Shown here: one piece after another, positions 8,321-17,244 of the stretch | Position numbering within the stretch: position 1 is the stretch's first letter | Layout: each line of letters begins with the position of its first letter | NCBI GenBank assembly: GCA_018649725.1 | Contig: JABIHH010000078.1 | Coordinates: 1 to 64,000, forward strand | Reading direction: 5' to 3' | Length of the DNA: 64,000 nucleotides | From: Rhodospirillaceae bacterium | GTDB lineage: Bacteria; Pseudomonadota; Alphaproteobacteria; Rhodospirillales; UBA2165 | The notes under the pieces: generated by a model | The model's input: the letters and a program-made list of their open reading frames with translations, nothing else | The model's database searches: none | What the model was told of the DNA's origin: nothing | Program-made: the position numbers and the translations under genes

Positions 8321-8350
8321 CGTCACCCTGGACTTGATCCAGGGTCCAGA
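8321..8350 (+). repeat. palindromic repeat, CTTGA-loop type with CCCTGGA stem
   Basis: A perfect 7-bp stem CCCTGGA/TCCAGGG around the loop CTTGA, with head CGTCA and tail GTCCAGA. Nearly identical to 53459-53489 (CTTGG loop there). Confidence 0.8.
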
Positions 8351-8389
8351 TTTTTTGGGAATTGAGTACACCTACATAGATATAGAACG

Positions 8390-8414
8390 GGATCCCGGAT
8401 CAAGTGCGGAATGA
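8390..8414 (-). repeat. degenerate palindromic repeat of the same family
   Basis: Reverse complement reads GTCATTCCGCACTTGATCCG then GGATCC, matching head, loop and tail of the CTTGA family with a damaged stem. The 8157-8445 interval holds these three repeats and no convincing gene. Confidence 0.6.
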
Positions 8415-8445
8415 CCAGGGAGGTAACCAAGCGGGCCTTTAATAG

Positions 8446-9201
8446 CTACCTCGGTCGCAGCACATGCTTATGGTCTTTGGCATAGAGCCGGCTGTCGATG
8501 AAGTCGTCGTCGCCGAAGACTTCGCCGACCATGATCAAAGCGGTGCGGGTGATTTTGGCTTCGCGGACTTTGGAGCGGATTGTGCTTAAGGTGCCGGAGT
8601 GAATTTCCTGATCTGGCCAGGTGGCTCGGTAGACGATGTAGACGGGGCAGTCTTCGCCGTAATGGGGAGTGAGATCCTCAATCACGCGCTTGAGATTGCG
8701 TACCGATAAATGAATGGCCAACGTTGCTTTAGAGGCAGCGAGCGAGGCGAGGTCTTCGCCTTCGGGCATGCCCGACGCTTTACCGCTGGTCCGGGTGATG
8801 ATGATGGTTTGCGAGACTTCCGGTAAAGTCAGCTCGCGATTAAGAGCAGCCGCGGCGGCGGCAAAGGCGGGCACGCCGGGCGTTACGTCATACTCAATGC
8901 CAAGCGCATCCAAGCGCCGCATTTGTTCGGCGGTCGCACCATAAATCGAGGGATCGCCCGAATGCACGCGCGCGACATCGAGGCCTTTGTCATTAGCCTG
9001 TTTCATCTTTTCGATGATCTGGTCGAGATGCAACGGAGCCGTATCAATAACTTCCGCCTCGTCAGGCGCAGCGGCGACGACTTCTTCCGGCACCAGCGAG
9101 CCGGCGTAAAGACAGACTGGGCAGGCTTTGATGAGATTGAGACCCCGCACCGTAATGAGGTCAGGCGCCCCCGGCCCTGCGCCAATGAAATGAACAGTCA
9201 T
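8446..9201 (-). CDS. cobM: precorrin-4 / cobalt-precorrin-4 C11-methyltransferase
   Basis: A 251-residue SAM-dependent tetrapyrrole methylase (CobM/CbiF). Motifs: VHFIGAGPGAPDLITVRG at the N-terminus, CLYAGSLVPEEV and RVHSGDPSIYGA, the last two being distinctive for CobM/CbiF within the family. Last gene of the six-gene minus-strand operon; its ATG directly abuts the stop codon of the upstream cbiG-cobJ gene (9202). Methylation at C11 follows ring contraction in both B12 routes. Confidence 0.92.
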   Translation of the reverse strand: MTVHFIGAGPGAPDLITVRGLNLIKACPVCLYAGSLVPEEVVAAAPDEAEVIDTAPLHLDQIIEKMKQANDKGLDVARVHSGDPSIYGATAEQMRRLDALGIEYDVTPGVPAFAAAAAALNRELTLPEVSQTIIITRTSGKASGMPEGEDLASLAASKATLAIHLSVRNLKRVIEDLTPHYGEDCPVYIVYRATWPDQEIHSGTLSTIRSKVREAKITRTALIMVGEVFGDDDFIDSRLYAKDHKHVLRPR

Positions 9202-11037
9202 TTAAAAACTTTCCTTTTTGTCGCCGTAGCCACGTGGCGTGTAAACTGACATTGAGCCATCACCATTTTTAAAGGCCCGGGTTTCACTGCTGCCAATCAG
9301 CACAACGGTCAGCATATCAACCAATTCTGCATCAAGCTCGCCCAATGTGATGACATCGACTTTTTCTTCGTCGCGGCCGAGATTGCGCGCCAAGACAACC
9401 GGTGTTTCTGCAGGACGGCCGGTTAACAGGATATCCCGCGCCAGCCCCAATTGTTCGCGGCGTTTCATCGATACCGGATTATAAAGGGCGACGACAAAAT
9501 CGCCATCTGCAGCCGCTTTTAAGCGTTGTTCGATGACTTCCCAGGGCGTCAGCAAGTTCGACAGCGACACCGTACAGAAATCATGGCCCAACGGCGCCCC
9601 GATTTTAGCGGCTGCCGCTTGGAGCGCGGATATCCCCGGCACCACATGAGTTTCAATGCGCTGCCAGGCCTTATTTACTTCGCCCATCGGCCCCTGCTCG
9701 ATCAATTCAAACACCAGACACGCCATGGCATAAATGCCGATATCGCCACTTGAGACCAATGCTACCTGCTTGCCTTCGGCAGCCAGATTTAGAGCGGCAG
9801 CGACCCGGTCCCGTTCCTCACCCAGCGGGTAATCATGGCGCGTTTTGCCATCAATCAAAGGTCCCAAAAGATCGAGGTAAAGCTTATAGCCGACAATATC
9901 GGTGGCCTGAGATATTTCATTGGTTGCTTCCGGCGCGCGCCACTCATTGCTGCCAGGACCAATACCGATCACGGCCAGGCGACCACAGCTACGCCCGATT
10001 TTTTCAGGCTCAATAATGGTTGGAGACAGCGCCACAGCGCAGGTCATGCCGCCGCGCTTTTGCTTTGGCACAATCAATTCGGCGTTCGGGCCCGCTGCCG
10101 CCAAAGCTGCGGCTTCTGAAACACTGTGTGTCCCTACCGTCTCAAACACATAGTCAGACGGATCGGTAACGCGGGGTGTTTCTTGATCAAGCGTTGCCGC
10201 ATCAAATAATCTAACCGGCACATCACCCAGCTTCGCCAATTCCTTGATCGCTGTTTCGTCCTCTTTGAGGTCAATCGTCGCGACACAGGCAATGGCATGT
10301 TTGCCGATATCGTTTTCTTTGAACACATCGAAAATGAAGGTCGCCATATCATCCAGCGCCACACCTCGCTCACAGCCAATGCCCAACGCCAAAACCGCCG
10401 GTGACAACAAAACCTCAGCCGTATCTTCCGGCAAGCGGGCATGGCTCAGCCGGATCGCAGATTCCGCATCATCCGCAATTGAAAGCTCGGCGTCCATCAA
10501 CCAGCTTTTATTGACGCCCACTGCCGTTTCATCCTTGATGTTTACCGCATCGCCATTGAGCATCGCCGCCATAACGGGCTTCGCTTTATCACGATTGGCA
10601 ATCCGCCAGCCTTGGGGTGGATTATCAAGTGCAATGCCAAAACGGGTGTCGCCGGCGGTCGTGATTGCAGGATTGATGCCGAGCGCTTCGGCAAGCATTC
10701 GGGCAAGTTCATTCGCCCCTTGATGACCACCTAAAAGCGGCACGACTGAGCTGCCATCTTCCGATAATGCCAACACTGGCGGCTCCTCGGTCTTATCAGC
10801 CAATAAAGGTGCCAGAGCCCGAATGACAATACCCGCAGAAGCAATAGCAATGATCGTCCGGCCATCAGAAAACAGCCCGCGCAAATGAGCGAGCGTATCC
10901 GAGAAGGGAATATCTGCTTGGGCTACTCGGGTTTTGAGGCCATGGACTTCCGAGCCCGGCACATCGCCAGCTAATTTTCGTGCCAACGCAGCACCGGTTT
11001 CATTAAGTGTGACAAAGACAGGAGAGTTGGTACTCAT
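9202..11037 (-). CDS. cobJ: fused CbiG hydrolase and precorrin-3B C17-methyltransferase (CbiG-CobJ/CbiH)
   Basis: A 611-residue two-part protein. Residues 1 to about 340 form CbiG: IIAIASAGIVIRAL and PLLGGHQGANELAR in the N-terminal part, and LALGIGCERG plus KRGGMTCAVAL in the C-terminal part. CbiG opens the delta-lactone and releases acetaldehyde in the cobalt-early route. From about residue 346, RLAVIGIGPGSNEWRAPEA starts a complete tetrapyrrole methylase (CobJ/CbiH), which methylates C17 and contracts the ring. The two activities are consecutive, so the fusion makes sense as a substrate-channelling unit. Start overlaps the cobI stop by 4 bp. Presence of CbiG supports an anaerobic-type pathway. 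Confidence 0.9.
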   Translation of the reverse strand: MSTNSPVFVTLNETGAALARKLAGDVPGSEVHGLKTRVAQADIPFSDTLAHLRGLFSDGRTIIAIASAGIVIRALAPLLADKTEEPPVLALSEDGSSVVPLLGGHQGANELARMLAEALGINPAITTAGDTRFGIALDNPPQGWRIANRDKAKPVMAAMLNGDAVNIKDETAVGVNKSWLMDAELSIADDAESAIRLSHARLPEDTAEVLLSPAVLALGIGCERGVALDDMATFIFDVFKENDIGKHAIACVATIDLKEDETAIKELAKLGDVPVRLFDAATLDQETPRVTDPSDYVFETVGTHSVSEAAALAAAGPNAELIVPKQKRGGMTCAVALSPTIIEPEKIGRSCGRLAVIGIGPGSNEWRAPEATNEISQATDIVGYKLYLDLLGPLIDGKTRHDYPLGEERDRVAAALNLAAEGKQVALVSSGDIGIYAMACLVFELIEQGPMGEVNKAWQRIETHVVPGISALQAAAAKIGAPLGHDFCTVSLSNLLTPWEVIEQRLKAAADGDFVVALYNPVSMKRREQLGLARDILLTGRPAETPVVLARNLGRDEEKVDVITLGELDAELVDMLTVVLIGSSETRAFKNGDGSMSVYTPRGYGDKKESF

Positions 11038-11747
11038 TGGCTTAAGATCTCCCCGCTCCGGCGGACAATAATCATTGAGAAATAAGGTGCGCTGTCGCCA
11101 TCGAGCGCACTCAAAGGCGTAATCTGTTGATTCTTCATGGTCGCCCGCTCGATATAATGTGCCTCCGAAGTAGCACCGATTTTTTCCAGCACGCGCTTAA
11201 TTTTGCCGAGATGACGACCAACTTTAATAATCGCCGCTGTATTGGTCGCCATTAATTGCCGCTCAAGCGCTTCCTCTTCCAATGGTCCCGGGATCACCGA
11301 GACCACATCGTTGCGGGCGGCTAATGGCAATGCTAGCTCCGCCGAACACGCGGCCAAAGACGTCACACCCGGCACGACCTGCACCAGATAGTTCTCAGAA
11401 AGCCTCGCAAATAAATACATGAAGGAGCCATAGAAGAACGGATCTCCCTCACACAATATGGCAATCGACTTTCCGGCCTCAACCGCCGCGCCAATTTTAA
11501 CAGCAGCTTTGTCATAGACATCTTGCGCCGGATGGCGTTCAACCACCATCGGTGTCGAAATAACGATCTCCTCCTGGTCACCACTCATGTGCGGCGCTGC
11601 TATTGAGCGCACCAAACTGTCGCCGTCTGTCGGTGCCGGATAGGCCACAACATCAACAGCTTGCAAAATTTTGAGGGCTTTCAGGGTAATCAGATCGGGA
11701 TCGCCCGGCCCAATGCCGAGCCCCCATATTTTTATTTTTTCATTCAT
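11034..11747 (-). CDS. cobI: precorrin-2 / cobalt-precorrin-2 C20-methyltransferase
   Basis: A 237-residue tetrapyrrole methylase of the CobI/CbiL group. It carries GLGIGPGDPDLITLKALKIL at the N-terminus, CEGDPFFYGSFMY and VVPGVTSLAACSA; the EGDPFFYGS motif is characteristic of C20 methylases. It overlaps both neighbours by 4 bp (cobL upstream, cbiG-cobJ downstream), showing tight translational coupling. Whether the substrate carries cobalt depends on when the metal is inserted. Confidence 0.92.
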   Translation of the reverse strand: MNEKIKIWGLGIGPGDPDLITLKALKILQAVDVVAYPAPTDGDSLVRSIAAPHMSGDQEEIVISTPMVVERHPAQDVYDKAAVKIGAAVEAGKSIAILCEGDPFFYGSFMYLFARLSENYLVQVVPGVTSLAACSAELALPLAARNDVVSVIPGPLEEEALERQLMATNTAAIIKVGRHLGKIKRVLEKIGATSEAHYIERATMKNQQITPLSALDGDSAPYFSMIIVRRSGEILSQ

Positions 11748-12964
11748 GTCTTCAGAATTCTTAATTGAGTTACAGGTTTAAAGGGTTTCCAGGCGGTAAA
11801 CTTGCTGTCTTCCCCATCAATAGAGTGTCCCATGCTGTGCGCGCGGGAAATTTCAATTCGGGACAACTCGCCACCGAGCTGTTCGGCAGCATCCACAAGG
11901 CGGCGCTCGCCTTCAAAGGTCACCGCATTGGCCACCAAGCGGCCGCCAGGATTGAGATTTTGCCAACAATATTCAAGCAGACCACCTGACGTCAATCCGC
12001 CGCCGATAAAGACCGCGTCCGGTGACGGCAGGCCAATGATTTCATTTAAAGCTTCGCCAAACACAACTTTCAATTCCGGCACACCCAAGGCCAGCGCATT
12101 TTGATTGATCATGCCGAGGCGGTCCATATTGCGCTCAATTGCAAAAGCCCGGGCATTGGTGGTGGCGCGCAGCCACTCGATAGAGATTGAGCCACAGCCC
12201 GCACCGACATCCCACAAAATCTGCCCCGGCATCGGTGCCAAAGCGGAGAGCGTTATCGCCCTCACCTCGCGCTTGGTGAGCTGGCCATCGTGTTTGAACG
12301 CCTCATCGGGCAGACCCGGCGCCCGTGGAAGTACAGCAAGCCCCTCATCCGCGACACATTCAATTGCGACAGAATTGAGATCCGCCACAGTGTCGTGATC
12401 CCAGCTATTTGCTTTGCCATCAAAGCGAGCTTCATCCGGGCCGCCCATATGAGCAAAAGCCGTAACCGGGCTGTTGCCAAAGCCAGCCTCGCTCAAAAGA
12501 TCAGCGATTTGCTTGGGCGTCTGGCCGTCATTGGCGAGCACGACTAATTTGCTGCCAGGCATAAGAAAGGCCTTCACCCGCTCTAAATCCCGGCCATGTA
12601 CGGTGAGGCACTGCACATCATTCACCGGCCAGATCAAACGGGCGGCAACCAAAGAAAAAGCTGAAGGGGCTGGAATGACTTTAATTTCATCTGGGCCATA
12701 ACGCCGGCCAAGGGTTGCACCAATGCCAAACCACATCGGATCACCGGTCGCGATCACGGCGACATTTTTGCCCTTATATTGATCGAGATCGGCGAAGCTT
12801 TCTTCGAGCGGTGACTTCCAGACGGTTCCCGCTTTGCCAATAAGCTTAAGATGGCGCTCTCCGCCGAACAAAATTTCGGCTTGCTCAATAGCCTCTAAGG
12901 CTGAACCACCAAGCCCGGCCAAGCCATCTTCACCAATGCCAATGATCGTCAGCCAGGCAGTCAC
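11744..12964 (-). CDS. cobL: precorrin-6Y C5,15-methyltransferase (decarboxylating), CbiE-CbiT fusion
   Basis: A 406-residue bifunctional enzyme. The N-terminal CbiE-like half (IGIGEDGLAGL, ATGDPMWFGIGATLGRR) methylates C5 or C15; the C-terminal CbiT-like half has a class I SAM motif, LWDVGAGCGSISIEWLRA around residues 250-270, and carries out the other methylation with decarboxylation of the C12 acetate. Length and order match CobL of alphaproteobacteria. Overlaps cobH by 4 bp. Confidence 0.92.
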   Translation of the reverse strand: MTAWLTIIGIGEDGLAGLGGSALEAIEQAEILFGGERHLKLIGKAGTVWKSPLEESFADLDQYKGKNVAVIATGDPMWFGIGATLGRRYGPDEIKVIPAPSAFSLVAARLIWPVNDVQCLTVHGRDLERVKAFLMPGSKLVVLANDGQTPKQIADLLSEAGFGNSPVTAFAHMGGPDEARFDGKANSWDHDTVADLNSVAIECVADEGLAVLPRAPGLPDEAFKHDGQLTKREVRAITLSALAPMPGQILWDVGAGCGSISIEWLRATTNARAFAIERNMDRLGMINQNALALGVPELKVVFGEALNEIIGLPSPDAVFIGGGLTSGGLLEYCWQNLNPGGRLVANAVTFEGERRLVDAAEQLGGELSRIEISRAHSMGHSIDGEDSKFTAWKPFKPVTQLRILKT

Positions 12965-13590
12965 GAGCTATCTCCGATCAACACAGCGTTGACGGCAGCG
13001 GCAGCCAAAGCTGAGCCACCCATCCGGCCTTTGAGCGTAATGAAAGGAATACCGAGTTCTTTCTCGATCAAATAAGCTTTGGATTCGGCAGCACCAATAA
13101 AGCCCACCGGAAAAGCAAAAATCGCTGCCGGACGTGGGCAGTCTTTGTCGGCCAGCATATCGATTAAATGAAAAAGAGCCGTCGGCGCATTCCCAATTGA
13201 GATAATCGCCCCTTCCAGTTCGGGTCGCCACAGCTCGACCGCAGCGGCTGAGCGGGTTGTCGCCAGGGATTGGGCAAGCTCGGGCACGCTTTCATCGCGT
13301 AAAAAACATTTGATTTCAGAGCCATTGCTCAAGCGATCTTTCATAATGCCGGCGACCACCATATTGGCATCGACAATAATCGGCGCCCCTTTTGCTAAAG
13401 CGTCTTTGGCAGCACCAGCAACATCGCCGTCCCAGGCAATATCTTCAACGATTTCAGGAATGGCGATTGAATGGACGAGGCGCAGCACAATTTTATGCAG
13501 GCTATCGGGAAAGCCGGACAGATCAACTTCGCGGGCAATTGCCGCGAATGATTCCCGGTAGATTTCAGCAGGGTCTCGTAAATAGCTCAT
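12961..13590 (-). CDS. cobH: precorrin-8X methylmutase
   Basis: A 209-residue CobH/CbiC protein that moves the C11 methyl group to C12, giving (cobalt-)hydrogenobyrinate. The catalytic histidine is probably H40 in LRLVHSIAIPEI, and KGAPIIVDANMVVAGI and FPVGFIGAAESK are conserved in the family. Second gene in the operon, 18 bp after cbiX. Confidence 0.92.
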   Translation of the reverse strand: MSYLRDPAEIYRESFAAIAREVDLSGFPDSLHKIVLRLVHSIAIPEIVEDIAWDGDVAGAAKDALAKGAPIIVDANMVVAGIMKDRLSNGSEIKCFLRDESVPELAQSLATTRSAAAVELWRPELEGAIISIGNAPTALFHLIDMLADKDCPRPAAIFAFPVGFIGAAESKAYLIEKELGIPFITLKGRMGGSALAAAAVNAVLIGDSS

Positions 13591-13608
13591 ATCTGCTCGC
13601 CTGGGCCG

Positions 13609-14625
13609 TTATTCAGCAGCAGCAGGATTGCGCTTACCGGGCCCGTGCGGATGATCTGGATGGGGGTGCGGCGCATGACCGTGATCGTGTGAGTGATCAT
13701 GATCGTGCGAGTGATCATGCGAATGCTCCTCAGCGTCGGCATCTCCGGTGCCAATACCTTCGACATGGTGGTGATGGCTTTCCTGCGGCAAACCTTGATG
13801 AGACTCAAAGCCAACAATCTGTTCGCGATATTTACACAGCAGGCAATTCATATTGTTATCGCCGCTCAAAATGCCGCGCACGCGATCTTCAAAGGTATCG
13901 ATCACACCTTTATGGTCATTGAGATAACCGGCTTTGAGAAACTCAATATCAGGGAATTGGGCCGCCACTTCATCGGTGATTGAATAAATTCGATCAACCA
14001 GAATGCCGGTAAATAGAAAATAGGGGAACACGATGATACGCTTATAACCAAGCTTGGCGGCATGTTCGAGACCCGGGGCAACCAGTGGGAAAGTCACACC
14101 GGAATAACACACCTCACCCCAGCCATACCCCATACCTTCCCAAAGCATGCGTAAAATTTTATTGATATTACTATTGGCATCTGGATCAGATGTGCCGCGA
14201 CCGACAACCATCAGCAGGGTCTCTTCGCGAGATACTTTCGTCTCAGCTGCCGCTTCGGCATCGGCGATACGGCTTTCCGCGGCATAGAGCATTTTGGCAT
14301 CAATATCGAGTGCGCGGGCAAATTCAACTTTGAGCTCGCGGTCTTTCCGATCGGCGGCGTATTGGTTTAAGACCGAGGCAATATCATTTTTCACATGGCC
14401 AGCAGCAAACAACATGCCGGGGACAGCCAAAACATGATCGACGCCTTGATCACAAAGCTTATCCAGCCCTTCGCGAATAATCGGTGTCGCAAATTCCAAA
14501 AATCCGTATTCCACTGGATATTCGGGAAAACGCTCCGTCAGAAGATCTTTCAGGGCGGCAAATTGTGAGACCGCTTCGGTTGAGCGACTACCATGTCCGC
14601 ATATCATCACGCCTGTTTTGGCCAT
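13609..14625 (-). CDS. cbiX: sirohydrochlorin cobaltochelatase, long CbiX with MxCxxC motif and His-rich tail
   Basis: A 338-residue CbiX. The N-terminal chelatase domain begins MICGHGSRS (metal-binding His at about residue 11), has AAGHVKND, and a second chelatase-like half follows (VGRGTSDPDANSN). After it comes MNCLLC at residues 259-264, the MxCxxC motif associated with an Fe-S centre in long CbiX proteins, then a tail with 18 histidines in the last ~65 residues (HSHDHSHDHDHSHDHGH). CbiX inserts cobalt into sirohydrochlorin at the start of the cobalt-early route. First gene of the six-gene operon; the histidine tail probably stores or feeds metal. Notable because a CobN subunit of the late chelatase is also encoded here. 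Confidence 0.9.
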   Translation of the reverse strand: MAKTGVMICGHGSRSTEAVSQFAALKDLLTERFPEYPVEYGFLEFATPIIREGLDKLCDQGVDHVLAVPGMLFAAGHVKNDIASVLNQYAADRKDRELKVEFARALDIDAKMLYAAESRIADAEAAAETKVSREETLLMVVGRGTSDPDANSNINKILRMLWEGMGYGWGEVCYSGVTFPLVAPGLEHAAKLGYKRIIVFPYFLFTGILVDRIYSITDEVAAQFPDIEFLKAGYLNDHKGVIDTFEDRVRGILSGDNNMNCLLCKYREQIVGFESHQGLPQESHHHHVEGIGTGDADAEEHSHDHSHDHDHSHDHGHAPHPHPDHPHGPGKRNPAAAE

Positions 14626-14777
14626 TATCGTTCCATTTTTTCGTATTCTTTTAAGGGAGGCGGATCATAGCGGAACAATTCAGCGACCTAAAGGTTTTAT
14701 GGCCCGAATTGAGCAAAAAAACGGTTATGGATGTAACGGGAATTGACGATTTTAGAGCCCCCTGCTACTGCTCTTTC

Positions 14778-15767
14778 ATGTTTGGTTTAACAATATTCCC
14801 AATCCTTCTATTGGCTTTGATGGTCGATGCGGTTTTTGGCGACCCAAAGCCGCTGTATCGTTTCGTGCCCCATCCAGCTCAGATGATGGGTTGGGTCATC
14901 GAGCAGATGGATAAACGGCTGAACCGCGACGATGATGATGCCAAGACGCGGCGCATAAATGGTGTGTTCACAGTGGTTTTTCTCATTGCGTTGGCGGCTG
15001 GCATCGGCTGGGGACTGATCTATTTAACCAGCCAGATCCCCTATGGCTGGATCATTGAAGCGCTTATTCTGTCAACTATGTTTGCTGGACGCAGTCTCTA
15101 CCAACATGTCGCCGCCGTCGCGAAAGCGCTGAAATCAGAAAACATCGTCGAAGCCCGTGAAGCCGCCGCGCAAATTGTCGGCCGCGAAACCGAGCATCTC
15201 GATCGGCATGGCGTTGCCCGGGCGGCGATCGAATCTCTATCCGAGAATTTTTCAGATGGTGTCTTGGCGCCGATTTTTTGGACCGCTCTTTTTGGCCTAC
15301 CGGGCGCACTCGCTTATAAAGCGCTTAACACTGCCGACAGCATGCTCGGCCACAAAAATGAGCGTTATCTGTATTTCGGCTGGGCAGCGGCCCGCCTCGA
15401 TGATGTCGCCAATTTTATTCCGGCCCGGCTTTCCGCATTGATCCTGTGTCTTGCCGCTTTAATCTGGGGTCGCTTTGAGGCAAGACGCTCCTGGCTCGCT
15501 ATTCGCCACGATGCAAAAAAACAACTATCTGTTAATGCGGGCTATCCGGAGGCGGCGATGGCCGGGGCGCTAAATCTCAGATTAGCAGGGCCGCGTGAGT
15601 ATGGCGATGAGAGTATCGAGGGCGAATGGATCGGCAGCGCCAATGAAGGCAGCACCGCCGATGCCACGCATGAAGATATTTCAAAAGGTTTGCTGCTCTA
15701 TGTTAATGCATGCTTGCTCTCCGCCGCGGTAATTGTGTTTTTGACAGTTTGGCTGGCGCAAGGTTAA
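14778..15767 (+). CDS. cobD: adenosylcobinamide-phosphate synthase (CbiB/CobD)
   Basis: An integral membrane enzyme that joins aminopropanol (phosphate) to adenosylcobyric acid. The family signature is clear: DAVFGDPKPLYRFVPHPAQMMG near the N-terminus, ESLSENFSDGVLAPIFW in the middle and ALNTADSMLGHKNERY. Several hydrophobic segments fit an inner-membrane protein. I chose the ATG at 14778 (MFGLTIFPILLL), because it begins the first membrane helix as in other CbiB proteins; an in-frame ATG at 14727 or TTG at 14709 would add 17 or 23 non-conserved residues, and none has a good Shine-Dalgarno. Divergent from cbiX. Confidence 0.88.
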   Translation: MFGLTIFPILLLALMVDAVFGDPKPLYRFVPHPAQMMGWVIEQMDKRLNRDDDDAKTRRINGVFTVVFLIALAAGIGWGLIYLTSQIPYGWIIEALILSTMFAGRSLYQHVAAVAKALKSENIVEAREAAAQIVGRETEHLDRHGVARAAIESLSENFSDGVLAPIFWTALFGLPGALAYKALNTADSMLGHKNERYLYFGWAAARLDDVANFIPARLSALILCLAALIWGRFEARRSWLAIRHDAKKQLSVNAGYPEAAMAGALNLRLAGPREYGDESIEGEWIGSANEGSTADATHEDISKGLLLYVNACLLSAAVIVFLTVWLAQG

Positions 15768-15816
15768 TTAGTGGGATAATTCAAGGGTTAAGCTAACGGA
15801 ACGGGGGAAATATTCA

Positions 15817-16494
15817 ATGGAATGGTTAAAAGCAACAGGGATTGCCCTACTGATAATAATCATCGCGCTCGGATCCTACATTGGTGTCCGCCAATTCCTG
15901 ATGAGTAGCGGCGAAGATGCCGCCAAGGCCCTCGCTCAGAAAAATGCTAAAATCTCTGCCGCTAAAGAACTACTTAAAAAATCATCTAATTCAAAAACAG
16001 ACCCAGGCCTGCTCGCCGCCGTACAATTTTTGCGAAATGAAAATCTCCCCTTGGAATCTCTTAAATTTGGCTGCATTGATAAAAACGGCAAGCGGCATAG
16101 CGACAATTGCGCGGTACTTTCCAAGCTTGATCTAAGTTCTTCTGAAGAGAAAAAACCTGCCAAACTACCGGGCTCGAATTTATCGGGTGCGAATCTCACC
16201 GAATCAAATCTAAGCTGGGTCGATTTTAAAGGCGCTGATTTCAGAGCGGCAAATCTCTCAACTGCCCGGCTTTATCGAACAAGTTTTGAAAGCGCAAATC
16301 TCAGGGGGGCCAATCTCAATGGCGCGGACCTGCTCTATACCGAGCTCCTTAATGCAGATGTTAGCGGCGCAAATATGGCCGAGGTTAAAAACCTTCGACA
16401 ACCTCGGCTGGACAGAGCGTGTCTCAGCAATCCCAAGCAGCCACCGTTAAATCTACCAAAGGGCCTGAAGCCACCGACCAAGAAATGCCGGTAA
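15817..16494 (+). CDS. membrane-anchored pentapeptide-repeat protein
   Basis: A 225-residue protein with an N-terminal membrane helix (about residues 4-24, LKATGIALLIIIIALGSYIG) and a charged linker, then about a dozen A(D/N)LxX pentapeptides between roughly residues 118 and 190 (LSGANLTESNLSW, ADFRAANLS, ANLRGANLNGADL), which form a right-handed quadrilateral beta-helix. The C-terminus holds two cysteines in a Pro/Lys-rich tail. Family function is variable and cannot be named. It is not an expected B12 gene; it sits between cbiB and a methyltransferase gene 8 bp downstream. Confidence 0.8.
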   Translation: MEWLKATGIALLIIIIALGSYIGVRQFLMSSGEDAAKALAQKNAKISAAKELLKKSSNSKTDPGLLAAVQFLRNENLPLESLKFGCIDKNGKRHSDNCAVLSKLDLSSSEEKKPAKLPGSNLSGANLTESNLSWVDFKGADFRAANLSTARLYRTSFESANLRGANLNGADLLYTELLNADVSGANMAEVKNLRQPRLDRACLSNPKQPPLNLPKGLKPPTKKCR

Positions 16495-16501
16495 CCAGAG
16501 T

Positions 16502-17221
16502 ATGCTTCGAAGTTTAAAGCGATTTGCAAATAAATTATTAGCCTACCAACCACTCCCAGGCACGGTAAAAATCCGTCGCGCCATTGATGATAATATCAAA
16601 AATGGGCTGCCCTATTGTCCGGCTTATGAAGGCGATCTAATTTTTTCGATTATCCAAACAAATAAATATTGCCGATTCTTGGAGACTGGCTTTCACACCG
16701 GAAGTACGGCTCTATACATGGCAGCAGCAGGTTCGGAATTAAACGCGCAGACAACCTCAATCTGCCTTGATGATGATGAAGGCGTCGAGCGCGGCCTCAG
16801 GCTTTTGCAAAACGCCGGATATTCTGACCAGCACCGACTTATCCGCAAAAACAGCAATGTCGCACTACCCGAATTATTTTTGGCAGGTGAAAGTTTTGAT
16901 TTTATCTTCATGGATGGCTGGAAGACTTTCGACCATCTGGCTTTTGAGATGTATTATTTCAACCAGTTGCTCGAAACCGGTGGCGTCATTTCTTTTGATG
17001 ACAGCTACATGCCATCGGTTCGAAAGGCGATAAAAATTTTAACGCATTATTATGGTTATGAAGAAGTCGATTACGCGGCCCATAATCAAAACTTTCGTCT
17101 GCGCTTGTATCAAGTTATGACACGCCGCTCACCCTATCGTCCGTATCGTGCGTTGATAAAAAAACGCGATATCAAGGACCAATCCGCCTTTCGAGATTGG
17201 AATTTCTATCGCACTATTTAG
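16502..17221 (+). CDS. class I SAM-dependent methyltransferase-like protein
   Basis: A 239-residue protein with a Rossmann-type methyltransferase core: FLETGFHTGSTALYMA (motif I region, residues ~59-74), an acidic strand end CLDDDEG, FDFIFMDGWKTFDH (motif IV) and GGVISFDDSYMPS. This resembles the Methyltransf_24 group that acts on small molecules or sugars. The substrate is unknown. It follows the pentapeptide-repeat gene by 8 bp and ends 23 bp from the convergent cobQ stop. Nothing ties it to corrin methylation, as all expected corrin methylases are present elsewhere in the window. Confidence 0.7.
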   Translation: MLRSLKRFANKLLAYQPLPGTVKIRRAIDDNIKNGLPYCPAYEGDLIFSIIQTNKYCRFLETGFHTGSTALYMAAAGSELNAQTTSICLDDDEGVERGLRLLQNAGYSDQHRLIRKNSNVALPELFLAGESFDFIFMDGWKTFDHLAFEMYYFNQLLETGGVISFDDSYMPSVRKAIKILTHYYGYEEVDYAAHNQNFRLRLYQVMTRRSPYRPYRALIKKRDIKDQSAFRDWNFYRTI

Positions 17222-17244
17222 TCATGAACCTTGGTTCCTCTCGA

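Noticed and set aside
8159-8371. 70-codon minus-strand frame
   Set aside because: It consists mostly of translated palindromic repeats and has no protein family likeness.
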